From Apostichopus japonicus (taxonomy: Eukaryota > Echinodermata > Holothuroidea > Aspidochirotida > Stichopodidae), in assembly GCF_037975245.1 (NCBI RefSeq), contig NC_092572.1, forward strand, positions 27,015,989-27,079,988: a DNA stretch of 64,000 bases, written 5' to 3'. Every line of letters begins with the position of its first letter. Position 1 is the first letter of the stretch. Shown here in pieces: positions 35,791 to 47,465 of this stretch. The notes beneath the pieces are model-generated. The model saw nothing but the letters and a program-made list of their open reading frames with translations. It was not told where the DNA came from and searched no databases. The translations under genes were made by a program, and so were the position numbers.

Positions 35791-35802
35791 CTGGCGAGTT
35801 AT
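35791..35802 (+). CDS. Candidate microexon B5, 12 nt, x-GEL
   Basis: Acceptor TTCATGTTCACCGGCAG, donor GTGAGTATTT; same exon sequence as 33556 and 34301. Confidence 0.45.
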
Positions 35803-36114
35803 GTGAGTATTTTTCACATTTGTCAAAATAGCTATGGAAAATATGCACATATTTAGATGATTAAAAATTTAACTGCTTGATTTATTTTATGTTGAACCAT
35901 TTTCTATATCGCCAAGAGGACCTGTACACTCTCCAAAATACATCTTACATTTCATATTCTCATTAGCCATTCACAATATGGGTTTTGATTCAGACTACGT
36001 AGAATCAATCCCAGGAAAGAAAAGAAAAGAAACATTGTTCATTTCTATTTGCCTCAAACATTCCATGCATTTGGTGAATCTGAAGCTTCTGTTCCATAAA
36101 TACTGACACTCTAT

Positions 36115-36145
36115 TCATATATCTCCATTTCTTGTGAGTATTTTA
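36115..36145 (+). pseudogene. Array B unit with acceptor and exon lost
   Basis: TTCATATATCTCCATTTCTT runs straight into the donor-like GTGAGTATTTTAC; compared with the unit at 31350 the TTACAG and most of the exon are missing. Confidence 0.5.
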
Positions 36146-36921
36146 CTTTTTGTGCAATGAAAAACAAACTTCACTGTTATCTTGTTTAAAGCTAGAAAGA
36201 TAAAAGCTAGCTTTAGTAACTTGGGCTAAGATATTTCAAATTAATCAAATCGAGTTGATAAACACAAACTTCTCACGTTTGATAAATAGCTATGGTAAAT
36301 GATCACGTTTGTCTATTTTAGCTGTACGTCAAAGAGGAAACAAATATTTTCTGTTTTAGGTTAAACTGTGTTATTTAAGATAATTCAAATTATGATCGCT
36401 TTAAGACATTTTATGTTGAGCCTCCTTTCAATGAATAAACCCCTGTTCACTCTCCATAGGTATATGTTACATTCTTATCATGGTAATAGCTAATCACAGT
36501 ATGAATTTAGTTAAAATACGTGCGATTAAGGAACCAAGGTAATCATAGCTTTCACATCAGATGTAATGCTTATGATATTTACCTGGTGATGAAAGGGAGA
36601 AGTCTTGAGAAGAAAAGGCAGTATCGAATTATGTTAGTTCACACTAACTTCCTGACAAATCATGCCACGTTTGACAAATAGTTTTGGAAAATATGCGTGC
36701 TTATATTCCATAGTTTTCACTTCAGATTGTCTATATTCAATGATTTTCCTGATAAAAATATCTAATTTTATCTTTAAACCATGCAATACGAAATTTTAAC
36801 ATATATAGTTTGAAATATTTATCGTTCACACCGTACAGTCACAATTTTTGAGGTAGTGTTTTTGTTTCATAAAGACTGACACTCTGTTAAAAAAATTAAA
36901 AAATGTTAATTATATTGTTAG

Positions 36922-36936
36922 CCCAACGTTAAAAGT
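36922..36936 (+). pseudogene. Degenerate exon, CCTACATG class
   Basis: TATATTGTTAG acceptor as at 49902, but the body (CCCAACGTTAAAAG) is not followed by a donor. Confidence 0.4.
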
Positions 36937-37595
36937 AGTTTATTGTTTTGCGGATCATAACCGTTTATTTAGATGACTCAAGTATTTACTGATTGAGACT
37001 TTCAATGTTGAACCATTTTCTAAATGACCTAAAAGATTTGTACACTCCCTACAATTACAGTATAATATACATTTCACAATGTTCCTAGATAATCAACATC
37101 TGAACATAACAATTAAAAAGACATGAGAATCAAAGCTACGTTTCTCATATCAAATGTGATTATTTCTTTCTATCTGCTGATATTCTTTTTAAAGAATTTA
37201 TGGCAGTATAACATCATGTTAATCAACACTAACGTTCTAAAAATGTTACCACATTCATTACATAGATGTGGAAAACATGCATTTTTAATTATATAGTTGT
37301 CCTTTTAGATTGTCTACTTTGATCAAGATTTCCTGAAAATGTACCTAATACATGATCAACATGTACCATTAAAGTTTTTTTCATATCTGATTTGAATCAG
37401 TGTCATTCACATTGTTTGGTATTTAATAGACAATTGACATTAATGTTAACCTATATTAGTAGATTTAATCCCAGGAAAGAAAAGTTACATTCCTCTTTTC
37501 TATTTGGCTAAAACATTTCATGTATTTGATGAACCAAATGTTCTGTTCCCTAAGCACTGACAATTTATTCTTATTTTGTTTTTGTTTACCTACAG

Positions 37596-37613
37596 TGGAT
37601 CGCCAACGGATGC
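37596..37613 (+). CDS. Microexon B6, 18 nt, x-DRQRM
   Basis: Acceptor TTTTTGTTTACCTACAG, donor GTGAGTATTT. The split codon after C or T plus TG is Leu, so the hexapeptide is LDRQRM. First of six closely spaced 18-nt exons. Confidence 0.65.
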
Positions 37614-37896
37614 GTGAGTATTTTACATTGTGTGTAATGACAACAACAGAATCTGCACTTTTATCTTGTTAAAAGCTAATAACGTAAAAGGTAGCTTTAG
37701 TATCTGGGGTAAGATCATTTATAATAACCACATCAAGGGACATAAATCATAACCGATAGTAGTAGATTTAATCCAAGGAGAGAAAGTTACACTCCTCTTT
37801 TCTATTTGGCTAAAACATTTCATGTATTGATGAACCTTATTTTCTGTTTCCTAAGTACTGACAATTTATTCTTATTTTTTTTTTGTTTACTTACAG

Positions 37897-37914
37897 TGGA
37901 TCGCCAACGGATGC
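37897..37914 (+). CDS. Microexon B7, 18 nt, x-DRQRM
   Basis: Acceptor TTTTTGTTTACTTACAG, donor GTGAGTATTT. Identical exon to 37596, 301 bp on. Confidence 0.65.
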
Positions 37915-38162
37915 GTGAGTATTTCACATTGTGTGTAATGACAACAACAAAATCTGCACTTTTATCTTGTTAAAAGCTAATAACGTAAAAGGTAGCTTTA
38001 GCATCTGGGGTAAGATCATTTAAAATAACCAAATCAAGGGACATAAATCATAACCGATAGTAGTAGATTTAATCCAAGGAAAGAAAGTTACACTCCTCTT
38101 TTCTATTTGGTTAAAACGTTTCATGTATTTGATAAACCTAATGTTCTGTTTCCTAACTACAG

Positions 38163-38180
38163 TGGATCGCCAATTGATGC
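38163..38180 (+). CDS. Microexon B8, 18 nt, x-DRQLM
   Basis: The intron segment before the acceptor is about 36 bp shorter than in its neighbours, yet TTCTGTTTCCTAACTACAG still forms a good acceptor. Phase 0 contains TGA, which excludes that frame for the 18-nt exons. Confidence 0.65.
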
Positions 38181-38462
38181 GTGAGTATTTAACATTGTGT
38201 GTAATGACAACAACAAAATCTGCATTTTTATCTTTTTAAAAGCTAATAAGGTAAAAGGTAGCTTTGGTATCTGGGGTAAGATAATTTAAATTAACCACAT
38301 CAAGGGACATAAATCATAACCGATAGTAGTAGATTTAATCCAAGGAAAGAAAGTTACACTCCTCTTTTCTATTTGGCTAAAACATTCCATGTATTGATGA
38401 CCCAAATGTTCTGTTTCCTAAGTACTGACAATTTATTCTTATTTTTTTTTGTTTACTTACAG

Positions 38463-38480
38463 TGGATCGCCAACGGATGC
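38463..38480 (+). CDS. Microexon B9, 18 nt, x-DRQRM
   Basis: Copy of the exon at 37897 at an offset of 566 bp, with the same flanks. Confidence 0.65.
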
Positions 38481-38728
38481 GTGAGTATTTCACATTGTGT
38501 GTAATGACAACAACAAAATCTGCACTTTTATCTTGTTAAAAGCTAATAACGTAAAAGGTAGCTTTAGTATATTGGGTAAGATCATTTAAAATAACCACAT
38601 CAAGGGACATAAATCATAACCGATAGTAGTAGATTTAATCCAAGGAAAGAAAGTTACACTCCTCTTTTCTATTTGGTTAAAACGTTTCATGTATTTGATA
38701 AACCTAATGTTCTGTTTCCTAACTACAG

Positions 38729-38746
38729 TGGATCGCCAATTGATGC
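38729..38746 (+). CDS. Microexon B10, 18 nt, x-DRQLM
   Basis: Copy of the exon at 38163 at the same 566-bp offset, including the shortened intron before it. Confidence 0.65.
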
Positions 38747-39024
38747 GTGAGTATTTAACATTGTGTGTAATGACAACAACAAAATCTGCATTTTTATCTT
38801 TTTAAAAGCTAATAAGGTAAAAGGTAGCTTTGGTATCTGGGGTAAGATAATTTAAATTAACCACATCAAGGGACATAAATAATAGCCGATAATAGTAGAG
38901 TTAATCCAAGGAAAGAAAGTTACATACCTCTTTTCTATTTGGTTAAAACATTTCATGTATTGATGAACCTTATTTTCTGTTTCCTAAGTACTGACAATTT
39001 ATTCATATACTTGTTTACTTACAG

Positions 39025-39042
39025 TGGATCCCCTATGGATGC
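39025..39042 (+). CDS. Microexon B11, 18 nt, x-DPLWM
   Basis: Acceptor ATACTTGTTTACTTACAG, donor GTGAGTATTT. Reads LDPLWM, intermediate between LDDPLP and LDRQRM. Confidence 0.62.
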
Positions 39043-39895
39043 GTGAGTATTTCACATTGTGTGTAATGACAACAACAAAATCTGCATTTCTATCTTGTTT
39101 AAAGCTAATAAGGTAAAAGCTAGCATAAGTATCTGGGATACGTTCATTTAAATAAGCCACATCATGTTTATTAACACAAGCTTTTCACGTTTGATTGATA
39201 GCTATGGTTAATATTCATGTGTATCTTTGTTCAGCTTATAGCTAATGAAGTAACAACTACTTTTCTGATCTAGGTTCAACTGTGTTTTTTAAGATCATTC
39301 AAATTCTGATCGCTGTGAGACTTTTATGTTGAGCCCCTATTGAATGAAAAAAAAAATCTGTTCACTCACCATAATTTTATGTTTCATTGTATAGTATTAA
39401 TGGCTAATCACAGTATAACTTAAATTATATTCGATACAGCTAAGAAACTAAGGGAACCATAGCTTTCACATCAGATGTGATACTTTATTTTTACCTGCTG
39501 ATGAAAGGGAGAAGTCTTAAAAAGTAAAGGCAGTATCGCACCATGTTGGTACACACTTACTTCCTGACAAATGTTGTAACGTTGACAAATAGTTGTGGAA
39601 AATATTCCTGCTTATTTTCTAGATTTGTGAAAAAAACTGCCCCCATACAGTACATCATCATTATGTACCATAAGGCTTTTATATCTGGTTTGACATAGGT
39701 GTCGTTCACACTGTACGGTCACAAATGTTGAAGTAACATTAATGTTAACCAATATAAGTAAGCTCAATGTCAGAACAGAAAAGTTCGATTGATTCTCTTC
39801 TATATGCTTTTCACATTTGTATGCAATTGGTGAATGTGAAGTTTCTGTTTCCTAAATACTGACACTCAATTCATCAATTTCGTTATTATATTTAG

Positions 39896-39909
39896 CCAAA
39901 AGATTAAAG
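39896..39909 (+). pseudogene. Degenerate exon, CCTACATG class
   Basis: TTATATTTAG acceptor, 14-nt body, then GTAGTT. The length is not a multiple of three and the frame contains a stop in some phases, so it is probably dead. Confidence 0.35.
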
Positions 39910-40508
39910 GTAGTTTTCTTATTTGGGGTGAATAAACATTTATTTAGATGATTAAAAATGTGAATGTTTGAGCTCTTTAGTGCTGAACCTTTTCCTAAAT
40001 GGTCTTCGTCGATTGGTCAGACTAGGCTAACACAGAGTTAGCGTCACGTGTAATTTTACGTGTGATATTTTAACGGAATGACAAGGTGAAGCCAATATTC
40101 AACCATTCGGGACAAATTTGGCCTTATCGAATTCAAATTTGGCCTTATGAATTCACCCCTCACCGATATTTCACAACATAGAACAACACACGACGAACAA
40201 GAAACGGCCTCAAACTCCATCGAGCTTCCATTCCCACGGGCTCTGATGCAGACATCGGGGTAGTTCGCTTACGTCCGTTTAAAACATCGCCTGCTTGACG
40301 GGCATCGCTAATATAATTCATAGTTGTCATGGTTACGTTCACGTCTAAACTATTATAGCGCCATCCCATAAGCCTTCACTCTGTGACTTACCGGCCACTT
40401 TTTACCAGAACGCGTCATTTGTTACCAATACAGTGCTGCGAAGCCAATTTCAAATCATAGTGCCTCACCATAAGGAGTTCCTATTCTTTCCTTCGGCTGA
40501 AAACAATT

Positions 40509-41600
40509 TTGTTCTCTGGTAAGTGGAGTCTTGTTCATTTTCATTGTTTTAGAAGCCATTTAGAACCCGTAGGGATGGGCTGTTTTGCCAATATGGCAAC
40601 CCCTAACCCACCTATAAATGACCCCCTAGACGAAAACCTAAACCTCTCTTATTTCGACATAAACGACTGGATCCCTGTTCAAAATAGCACAAAAAGACAG
40701 CGCCCTAATTCTGTTGAAGTAAATCCATCCCCTAACTCCAAGACAACTACCAAAAAAACCGCCCAATCAATCATAGTATCAGGAATCCTTCCAGAAATAT
40801 CGAAAAACCCAATAACCCTTGCTAAACTGATTAACGAAGAGAAACCAAATGCCATGATCTCAAACATAAACCGTCTTCGTAGCAACGACATCCTAATTAC
40901 CCCCATGACCCTAAATCTGCAAATATCCTCCTGTAACCTTGGACTCAAAAGACTAAACTAGGCAACTCCAAACCAAGAATCCCCCAAAAATAAGACAAAG
41001 AAACTTCTCCGTAGTTGCCTGTGGCATTATCCCTGACATCTAAATCAAAGACATTGAACAAGAATTGAAAGACCAAGAATATTCCCAATCCCCAAAAAAG
41101 ACTGATTAGTCGTGCCACAAATAACCCTACCTGGAAGGTAAAATTCAAATTTGAGGAAAAACAACCCCAACAAACTTTCATCAAACATGGTCTATATCTA
41201 GGATACTCTAAACATAAAAGTGAGGAATATCACGAATCCACCAAATCACCCAGTGCGTCAAATGCCAGCTCTTTTGACACACTGAACACAGCTGTAAAAA
41301 CCAAACAAGATGCCTCAGATGTGGCGAAAATCACAGGGTAAAAGATTGTCCAGAACAAAAAGAGAACACCAAATGTGCAAACTGCTCAGGGACTCATGTC
41401 GCCCTATACAAAGGCTGCCCTAAATTCAAAGAAGCTAAAACAGAAGCAATTATTAAACAACAAGAAAAGAGAACTTACGCGAATGTAACCAAATCTGCCC
41501 CTAAAATCGTAATAACAAATAAAATCGCCACTGAAGAAAAACTCAATATTGCAACATTTGTAATTGAATTAGTACAATATATCTTCCAAAAAGCCGACAT
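40509..41600 (+). pseudogene. LINE ORF1 (gag-like) with zinc knuckles, broken
   Basis: The N-terminal part is open from 40509 to 40961 (ISKNPITLAKLINEEKPNAM, a region found upstream of zinc knuckles in Jockey-type ORF1). After a stop it continues in another frame, where HSCKNQTRCLRCGENHRVKD, KCANCSGTH and YKGCPKFKEAK can be read. These are CCHC knuckles and the usual GCPxFK end of the family. The stops make it non-functional. Confidence 0.7.
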
Positions 41601-41620
41601 TAATATTAAATCTGAAGACC

Positions 41621-42553
41621 TTGCCAGCTTTTTCCACCGTGTTAGCATTAAAACACCTAAACTTAAACATCCCCAAAACTGTAATTATGGAACGTCTCCA
41701 TCAACCCTCAATATTTAGCCTCCCCAATCACCAAAATGACAAGCAACCCCCTCCTTCGATTAAGTTCCTCCACCTAAACATAAACAGTATCCTTCCAAAA
41801 CTAAGTCTCCTACTAAGTATAATCACCAACCACTGCCCGGATGTCATTTCGCTAAATGAATCAAAACTAAATTCAAACTCCCACCTGAACATACCAGGTT
41901 ACCAAACTTTTAGAAACGATATCTCCCGCTCTAGGGGAGGATTTCTTATAGCTGTAAAAAAATAATCTCAAAGCCACTCTCCTCTCTAACCCAACCCAAA
42001 CAAATAATCAAATAATTGAGCCCATATCAACTGATATCATAAAAAAAAGTTCCAACAAAATACATTTCTACTAGGAGATCTAAACGCCCACCATATCATT
42101 TTTGGTAGCTCCAAAATAACTGAAAAAGGCATATCTGTCTTAGAATTGTGTGATAAACACCACTTAACAATAACTAACCAAAATACCAAAACTAGGATAA
42201 ACCCAATAAACAATAATACTGAACTACTGGACTACGCCATAACCTCAAACCACCTCGCAACTAAAACTCATTCGATACAAAACCTAGAAGATGACCTAAT
42301 TATTAACCATTTTCCACTTCTCTTTGAGCTAGACTTTAGCCTCAATCGCATTCAAAATAACGATTTAAAGGATAACTACAATAAAACAGACTGGAGAACA
42401 TTTAAAGAGGAACTCGTAACATATAACACTATTCCCATTTACAACAACCACAACAACGAGCTAAATTATATTGACAACTACTGTGACAGCATTGCCCAAC
42501 ATATCTTCAATACCTTCAAAAAACATTGTCCATTAAAAACAAAACAAAACTGA
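41621..42553 (+). pseudogene. LINE ORF2 endonuclease region, broken
   Basis: IKFLHLNINSILPKLSLLLS and CPDVISLNESKL (41745-41880) match the start of APE-type LINE endonucleases, followed by SRGGFLIAVKK. After a frame break comes a GDLNAHH block (about 42078), then LLDYAITSN and a NHFPLLFEL block at the place of the catalytic SDH. The His remains but Ser-Asp is changed. Confidence 0.75.
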
Positions 42554-43120
42554 AATTAAAAACTAAATAGGAATATTCTTACACTAATTAAACTCAGACG
42601 CCGCCTACTTAGAACGTATATGATATCCCGAGATCCAACTCTAAAAACCCAAATTAACTAACTTAAAAAAACAAATTAATAGACAAATATTGGCGGACGA
42701 CCAAAAAGGAGTCCAAACAAATGCGATTCAATCTTTAATGACAAAAACCCGAAACACTTTTGGAAAAACATAAAAAATATCATAAACCCTATTATAACCC
42801 CAAACACAGGTAATTCAGACCAAGGCATTAGAGGTGATGCAGGTAACCTGATTACAAATACTTTAAGACCAAATTAAGCTAATTGAATCACACTTTAAAA
42901 ATAATTTTAATATCTTCGATGGCCCCTCTTGCGGAAACAGTTTCGAACAAGAAAAAGACCAAACAATTATCAGAAACGCAACCAGCTTTACCCCAACCAC
43001 TTAGGATATCTCAACGATAACATCCCCTACTAGGAAAAAATAGACATAAACGATTGGTATAGCGCCACAAACAAATGCAAAAATACCTCCCACCCTGGTC
43101 TAGACAATATTAATTACCTA

Positions 43121-43873
43121 ATGCTTAAAAAATCCCCACCACTTTTCATCAACTCTCATATTATCCCTCTATTTAACGATTTACTTAGACTGGGCTATTT
43201 CCCAACCCCGTGGAAATACGCAAAAATGATTCTAATACCTAAACCAAATGAAGACCGCACTAAAATCCAAAACTACCGCCCAATTAGTCTCCTCCCAGCC
43301 TTAGGCAAGATTTTTGAAAGAATAATAGATAACCGCACTAGAACTCACCTAGAACTAAATGATCACGTCTCAATCAGGTTTCCGTACACACAAATCTACA
43401 ATAAACTAAACTCTTCGCCTTTCCGAAGAAATTCGAATCGGCTTCATAAAAAAAAACATTATACCACTCCCCTCTTTCTTGATGCCGAAATGGCATTTGA
43501 CAAAACTTGGCACAACGGCATAAGAATTAAGCTACTAAAATATAACCTTCCCTCCAATTACACCAGTATTCTTTCCTCTTTCCTTAGTGATCGCAACACA
43601 AAAATATACTACAAAAATCAACATTCAAACCCTATTCCACTTCGTGCAGGCACCCCTCAGAGCTCTGTTCTCAGCCCCCTCCTCTACACCATTTTTGTAA
43701 ATGATCTAAACATCCCCCTTCTTTCAAATTGCAACTATAGTCAGTACGCTGACGATATAGCCATTTGGAGCACCAGTAAAAACATTCACATAACGGAACA
43801 AAATCTCAAAAAAGCAATTACACATCTCGAAAACTGGTGCTCAATGTGGAGAATTAAAATAAACCCCTCTTAA
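43121..43873 (+). pseudogene. LINE ORF2 reverse transcriptase region
   Basis: RPISLLPALGKIFERII, FLDAEMAFDKTWHNG, TPQSSVLSPLLYTIFVNDLN and QYADDIAIWS appear in order. The YADD catalytic site is intact, but GTPQSS replaces the usual GxPQGS. The frame ends at 43873, and a post-RT part (LGITFDNKLFFN, about 43977) is read in another frame to 44221. Confidence 0.8.
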
Positions 43874-45414
43874 TCTAACTTAGCCAATTTCCCCTTTCAA
43901 AACTCAAAATACCGTAACCATATTTCCAAAATCAATCTTTTGAGCACTTCAATCACTGCCTCTCTTAATGCAACCTTCCTCGGTATCACTTTTGATAATA
44001 AATTATTCTTTAACCTACATTGTAATAGAACTGCAGGACGCTGCTGGTCCCACCTTAAATACATCCAAATCCTCTCACACAAGTATAATTTCCCTGCGAA
44101 AACCACTATCCAAATCTACAATTCCAAAATAAAACCAATTCTCAGTTACGGAAGCATCTCTTTGCTTACCATTTCAAATTCCAATCAACAAATTTTAAAT
44201 AGAATCTACACCACAGCTTAACGACTTGCACTAAAAAAAACCTTCTTATATAGCTACCTCTCACGTTCTCCTCGCAGGAAACACAAAATCGTTATTCACC
44301 CTACCCGTAGAATTAAATTCCAAACTGTATTAAAACAACCTAGAGAATGATCCATTCATCAATAAACTCCTTATTGAAACATAATGTAGCATTAACTTAC
44401 TTCCGAAATAACCACCACATCTCTGTATTCAAACTTCTTACTTAAAGCCTCATCCCTATAGAAAGTCAATTTCCTAAGTGGGTCTAGCCCCCAAATTCCA
44501 GGTGTACCTATACACTAAAAACAATTCAAAATCTCCAACTAAGTAGCAACCACTTCCGACCAAAACAATAGAAACCGCTCTGTCTTTAAACTCATCTACT
44601 TAGAAATTCCTCCCCCTTTTGTAATCCCTACTTAATTGGCTCTTCAGTTCCGACCTCCTGTTTATTTATGGCTTCTTAACAATGTTAATTGAACAATACT
44701 TCACTTCTCAGCATCTCCCTGTTTGAATAATATACAACTTTCCCTAGAAAAAATTAGTGTCTATTCTACAAAACTTAAATTAGATCCCCCGTAGGACCTC
44801 TTGCGAGGTCGAACAGGGGTAAACTCCTTTCATATGATTTTAAATGGCCAAGGGCATCTGTACACTCTCCAAAAATATATGTTACATTTTATATTCTCAT
44901 AAGCCATTCACAATATGAGTTTTGATTCAGACTACACGACCATAAGAAAATATGAGAATCATAGCTATCTTTTTCATATTAGATATATATTTAATTTTTA
45001 ATCTGCTGTTAAAAGGGCAGTCTAATAACTAATTAATCCTGTAATAATCCTGAAATGATTCTACATTAGAGAAATATCTATCGGAAATACACATATATAA
45101 TATAACACAGTTGACACTTCAGATTGTCTACCTTGAATAATATTCCTGATAGAAGTATATAATTTTGTCATAAAAACCATTCACTATGGAATTGTTACAT
45201 TTCTGGTTTGAAATATGTGTGATTTAGATTGTATGGTGACACATTTGCAGGCAACATTAATCTAAGCAAAGCGTTGTATATGCAATGCCAGGAATGAAAT
45301 GTGAAATTGTTTCTTTCTATGTGCCTAAAATATTTCATGCATTCAATGAATGTTAATTTTCTGATTCCTGAACACTGACTCTCTATTATCTATTATGTTC
45401 ATGTTCGTTGGTAG

Positions 45415-45426
45415 ATTACGAGTCAC
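45415..45426 (+). CDS. Candidate microexon B12, 12 nt, x-YES
   Basis: Acceptor TTCATGTTCGTTGGTAG (weak pyrimidine tract shared by this class), donor GTGAGTATTT. Confidence 0.4.
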
Positions 45427-46084
45427 GTGAGTATTTTTCACATTTGTCAAGTAGCTATTGAAAATATGCACGGATTTAGATGATTACAAATTTGACTGCC
45501 TGGTTTTTTATTAAGTTAACCATATTCCATATGGCCAGCAGGGCCAGAACACTCTCAATAATTATGATTAACATGTTATATTCCCATTAGCCATTCACAA
45601 TATGAGTTTGATTAAACTACCTGCTGATAAAAGAGCAGTCTAATAACTAATAGGCAGTATTGCATTATGCTGGTTCTCATTAAGTTTAATATCACATCAT
45701 GTTGGTTCTCACTAATATCTTAAGATGTTATTACATTTGACAAATATTTATATGAAATAGACATGTATAATTTTACACGGTTGACACTTCAGATTGTCTA
45801 AATTTAATAATATTCCTGAGAGAAGTATATAATTTTGTCATAAAATCCATTCACCATCAAATTGTTACATTTTTGGTTTAAAATATGTGTGCTTCAGATT
45901 GTATGGTCATAATGTTAAGGCAACATTAATGTAAGCCAAGCGTAGAGTATGCGATGACAGGAATGTAAGGTGACATTGCGTTTTTGTATGTGCCTGAAAT
46001 ATTTCATGCATTCAAAGAATGCGAATTTTCTGTTTCCTGAACATTGACTCTCTATTATATAATTGTGTTCATGTTCATCGGCAG

Positions 46085-46096
46085 ATGACGATTCAG
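46085..46096 (+). CDS. Candidate microexon B13, 12 nt, x-DDS
   Basis: Acceptor TTCATGTTCATCGGCAG; donor GTGATTATTT, weaker than the usual GTGAGT. Phase 1 contains TGA. Confidence 0.35.
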
Positions 46097-46821
46097 GTGA
46101 TTATTTTTCACATTTGTCAAGTAGCTATTGAAAATATGCACGTATTAAGATGATTACAAATTTGGCTACTTGGTTTGTTTTAATGTTGAACCATATTCTA
46201 TATGGCCAAGGGCCTGTACACTCTCCAACATGATATTTTACATTTTATATTTCCATTAGCTATTCAAAATATGAGTTTGATTAAACTACATAACAATAAA
46301 GAAAATATAAGAATCATAGCTAGCATTTTTTATTCAGATTTATATTTAATTTTTTACCTGCTGATAAAAGAGCAGTCTAATAACCAATAGGCAGTATTGC
46401 ATTATGCTGGTTCTCACTAATTTGAATATCACATCATGTTGGTTCTCACTAATATCCTGAAATGTTACTACATTTGACAAATATATATATGAAATAGACA
46501 TGTTTAATGTTACACGCTTGACACCTTAGATTGTCTAAATTGAATAATATTCCTGATAGAAGTATATAATTTTGTCATAAAATCCATTCACCATGGAATT
46601 GTTCCAGTTTTGGTTTGAAATATGTGTGCTTCAGATTGTATGGTCATAATGTTAAGGCAACATTAATGTAAGCCAAGCGTAGAATATGCAATGACAGGAA
46701 TGTAATGTGACATTGTTTCCTTGTATGTGCCTGAAATATCTCATGCATTCAATGAATGTTAATTTTCTGTTTCCTGAATACTGACTCTCTTTTATTGAAT
46801 TATGTTCATGTTCATCGGTAG

Positions 46822-46833
46822 ATGACGATTCAG
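46822..46833 (+). CDS. Candidate microexon B14, 12 nt, x-DDS
   Basis: Copy of the exon at 46085 at 737 bp, with acceptor TCGGTAG and the same altered donor GTGATT. Confidence 0.35.
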
Positions 46834-47453
46834 GTGATTATTTTTCACATTTGTCAAGTAGCTCTTGAAAATATGCACGTATTAAGATGATTACAAATTT
46901 GACTGCTTGGTTTGTTTTTATTTCGAACAATATTCTATATGGCCAAGGGCCTGTACACTCTCCAACATGATATTTTACATTTTATATTTCCATTAGCCAT
47001 TCACAATATGAGTTTGATTAAACTACATAACAATAAAGAAAATATAAGAATCATAGCTTGCAGTTTTTAATCAGATTTTTAATTTAATTTTTTACCTGCT
47101 GATAAAAGAGCCGTCTAATAACCAATAGGCAGTATTGCATTATGCTGGTTCTCACTAATTTGAATATCACATCATGTTGGTTCTCACTAATATCCTGAAA
47201 TGTTATTACATTTGACAAATATATATATGAAATAGACATGTTTAATGTTACACGCTTGACACCTTAGATTGTCTAAATTGAATAATATTCCTGATAGAAG
47301 TATATAATTTTGTCATAAAATCCATTCACCATGGAATTGTTACATTTTTGGTTTGAAAGATGTGTGTTCCGTTGTATGTGCCTGAAACATGTGAATTTTT
47401 TGTTTCCTGAACACTGACTCTCTATTATCTATTATGTTTATGTTCATCGGTAG

Positions 47454-47465
47454 ATGACGTGTCAC
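47454..47465 (+). CDS. Candidate microexon B15, 12 nt, x-DVS
   Basis: Acceptor TTTATGTTCATCGGTAG, donor GTGAGTATTT. The donor is canonical here, unlike its two left neighbours. Confidence 0.4.

Larger units (their letters stand above)
29500..39995 (+). repeat. Array B, part 1: repeats of 265-750 bp carrying 18-nt and 12-nt exons
   Basis: Units share CCAGGAAAGAAAAGTTACATT, ACATTTCATGC.TTTGATGAATCTGAA, TTTCTGTTTCCTGAACACTGACACTCTATT, exon, GTGAGTATTT and a TTTTACCTGCTGATAAAAGAG block. They differ in sequence from array A but have the same logic: a short symmetric exon, here followed by GTGAGT rather than GTAAGT. Early units (near 29690 and 30506) have lost the exon. Units at 37596-39042 are the most alike and so the youngest. 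Confidence 0.85.
40003..44840 (+). mobile_element. Decayed Jockey/CR1-like LINE with 7-bp target duplication
   Basis: Flanked by TAAATGG at 39996-40002 and 44841-44847; the array B unit is continuous across the insertion. It has an ORF1 with zinc knuckles and an ORF2 with APE-type endonuclease and RT, both broken by stops and frameshifts. Base composition is A/C-rich on the + strand, unlike the flanks. It lies in sense orientation inside the inferred intron. Confidence 0.88.

Noticed and set aside
33070-47110. Recurring TTTTACCTGCTGATAAAAGAG block in array B, which on the - strand resembles a donor after CAGCAG
   Set aside because: Considered as an antisense microexon. The lengths between candidate sites are not multiples of three (about 19 nt) and vary, so it is more likely an inherited repeat landmark.
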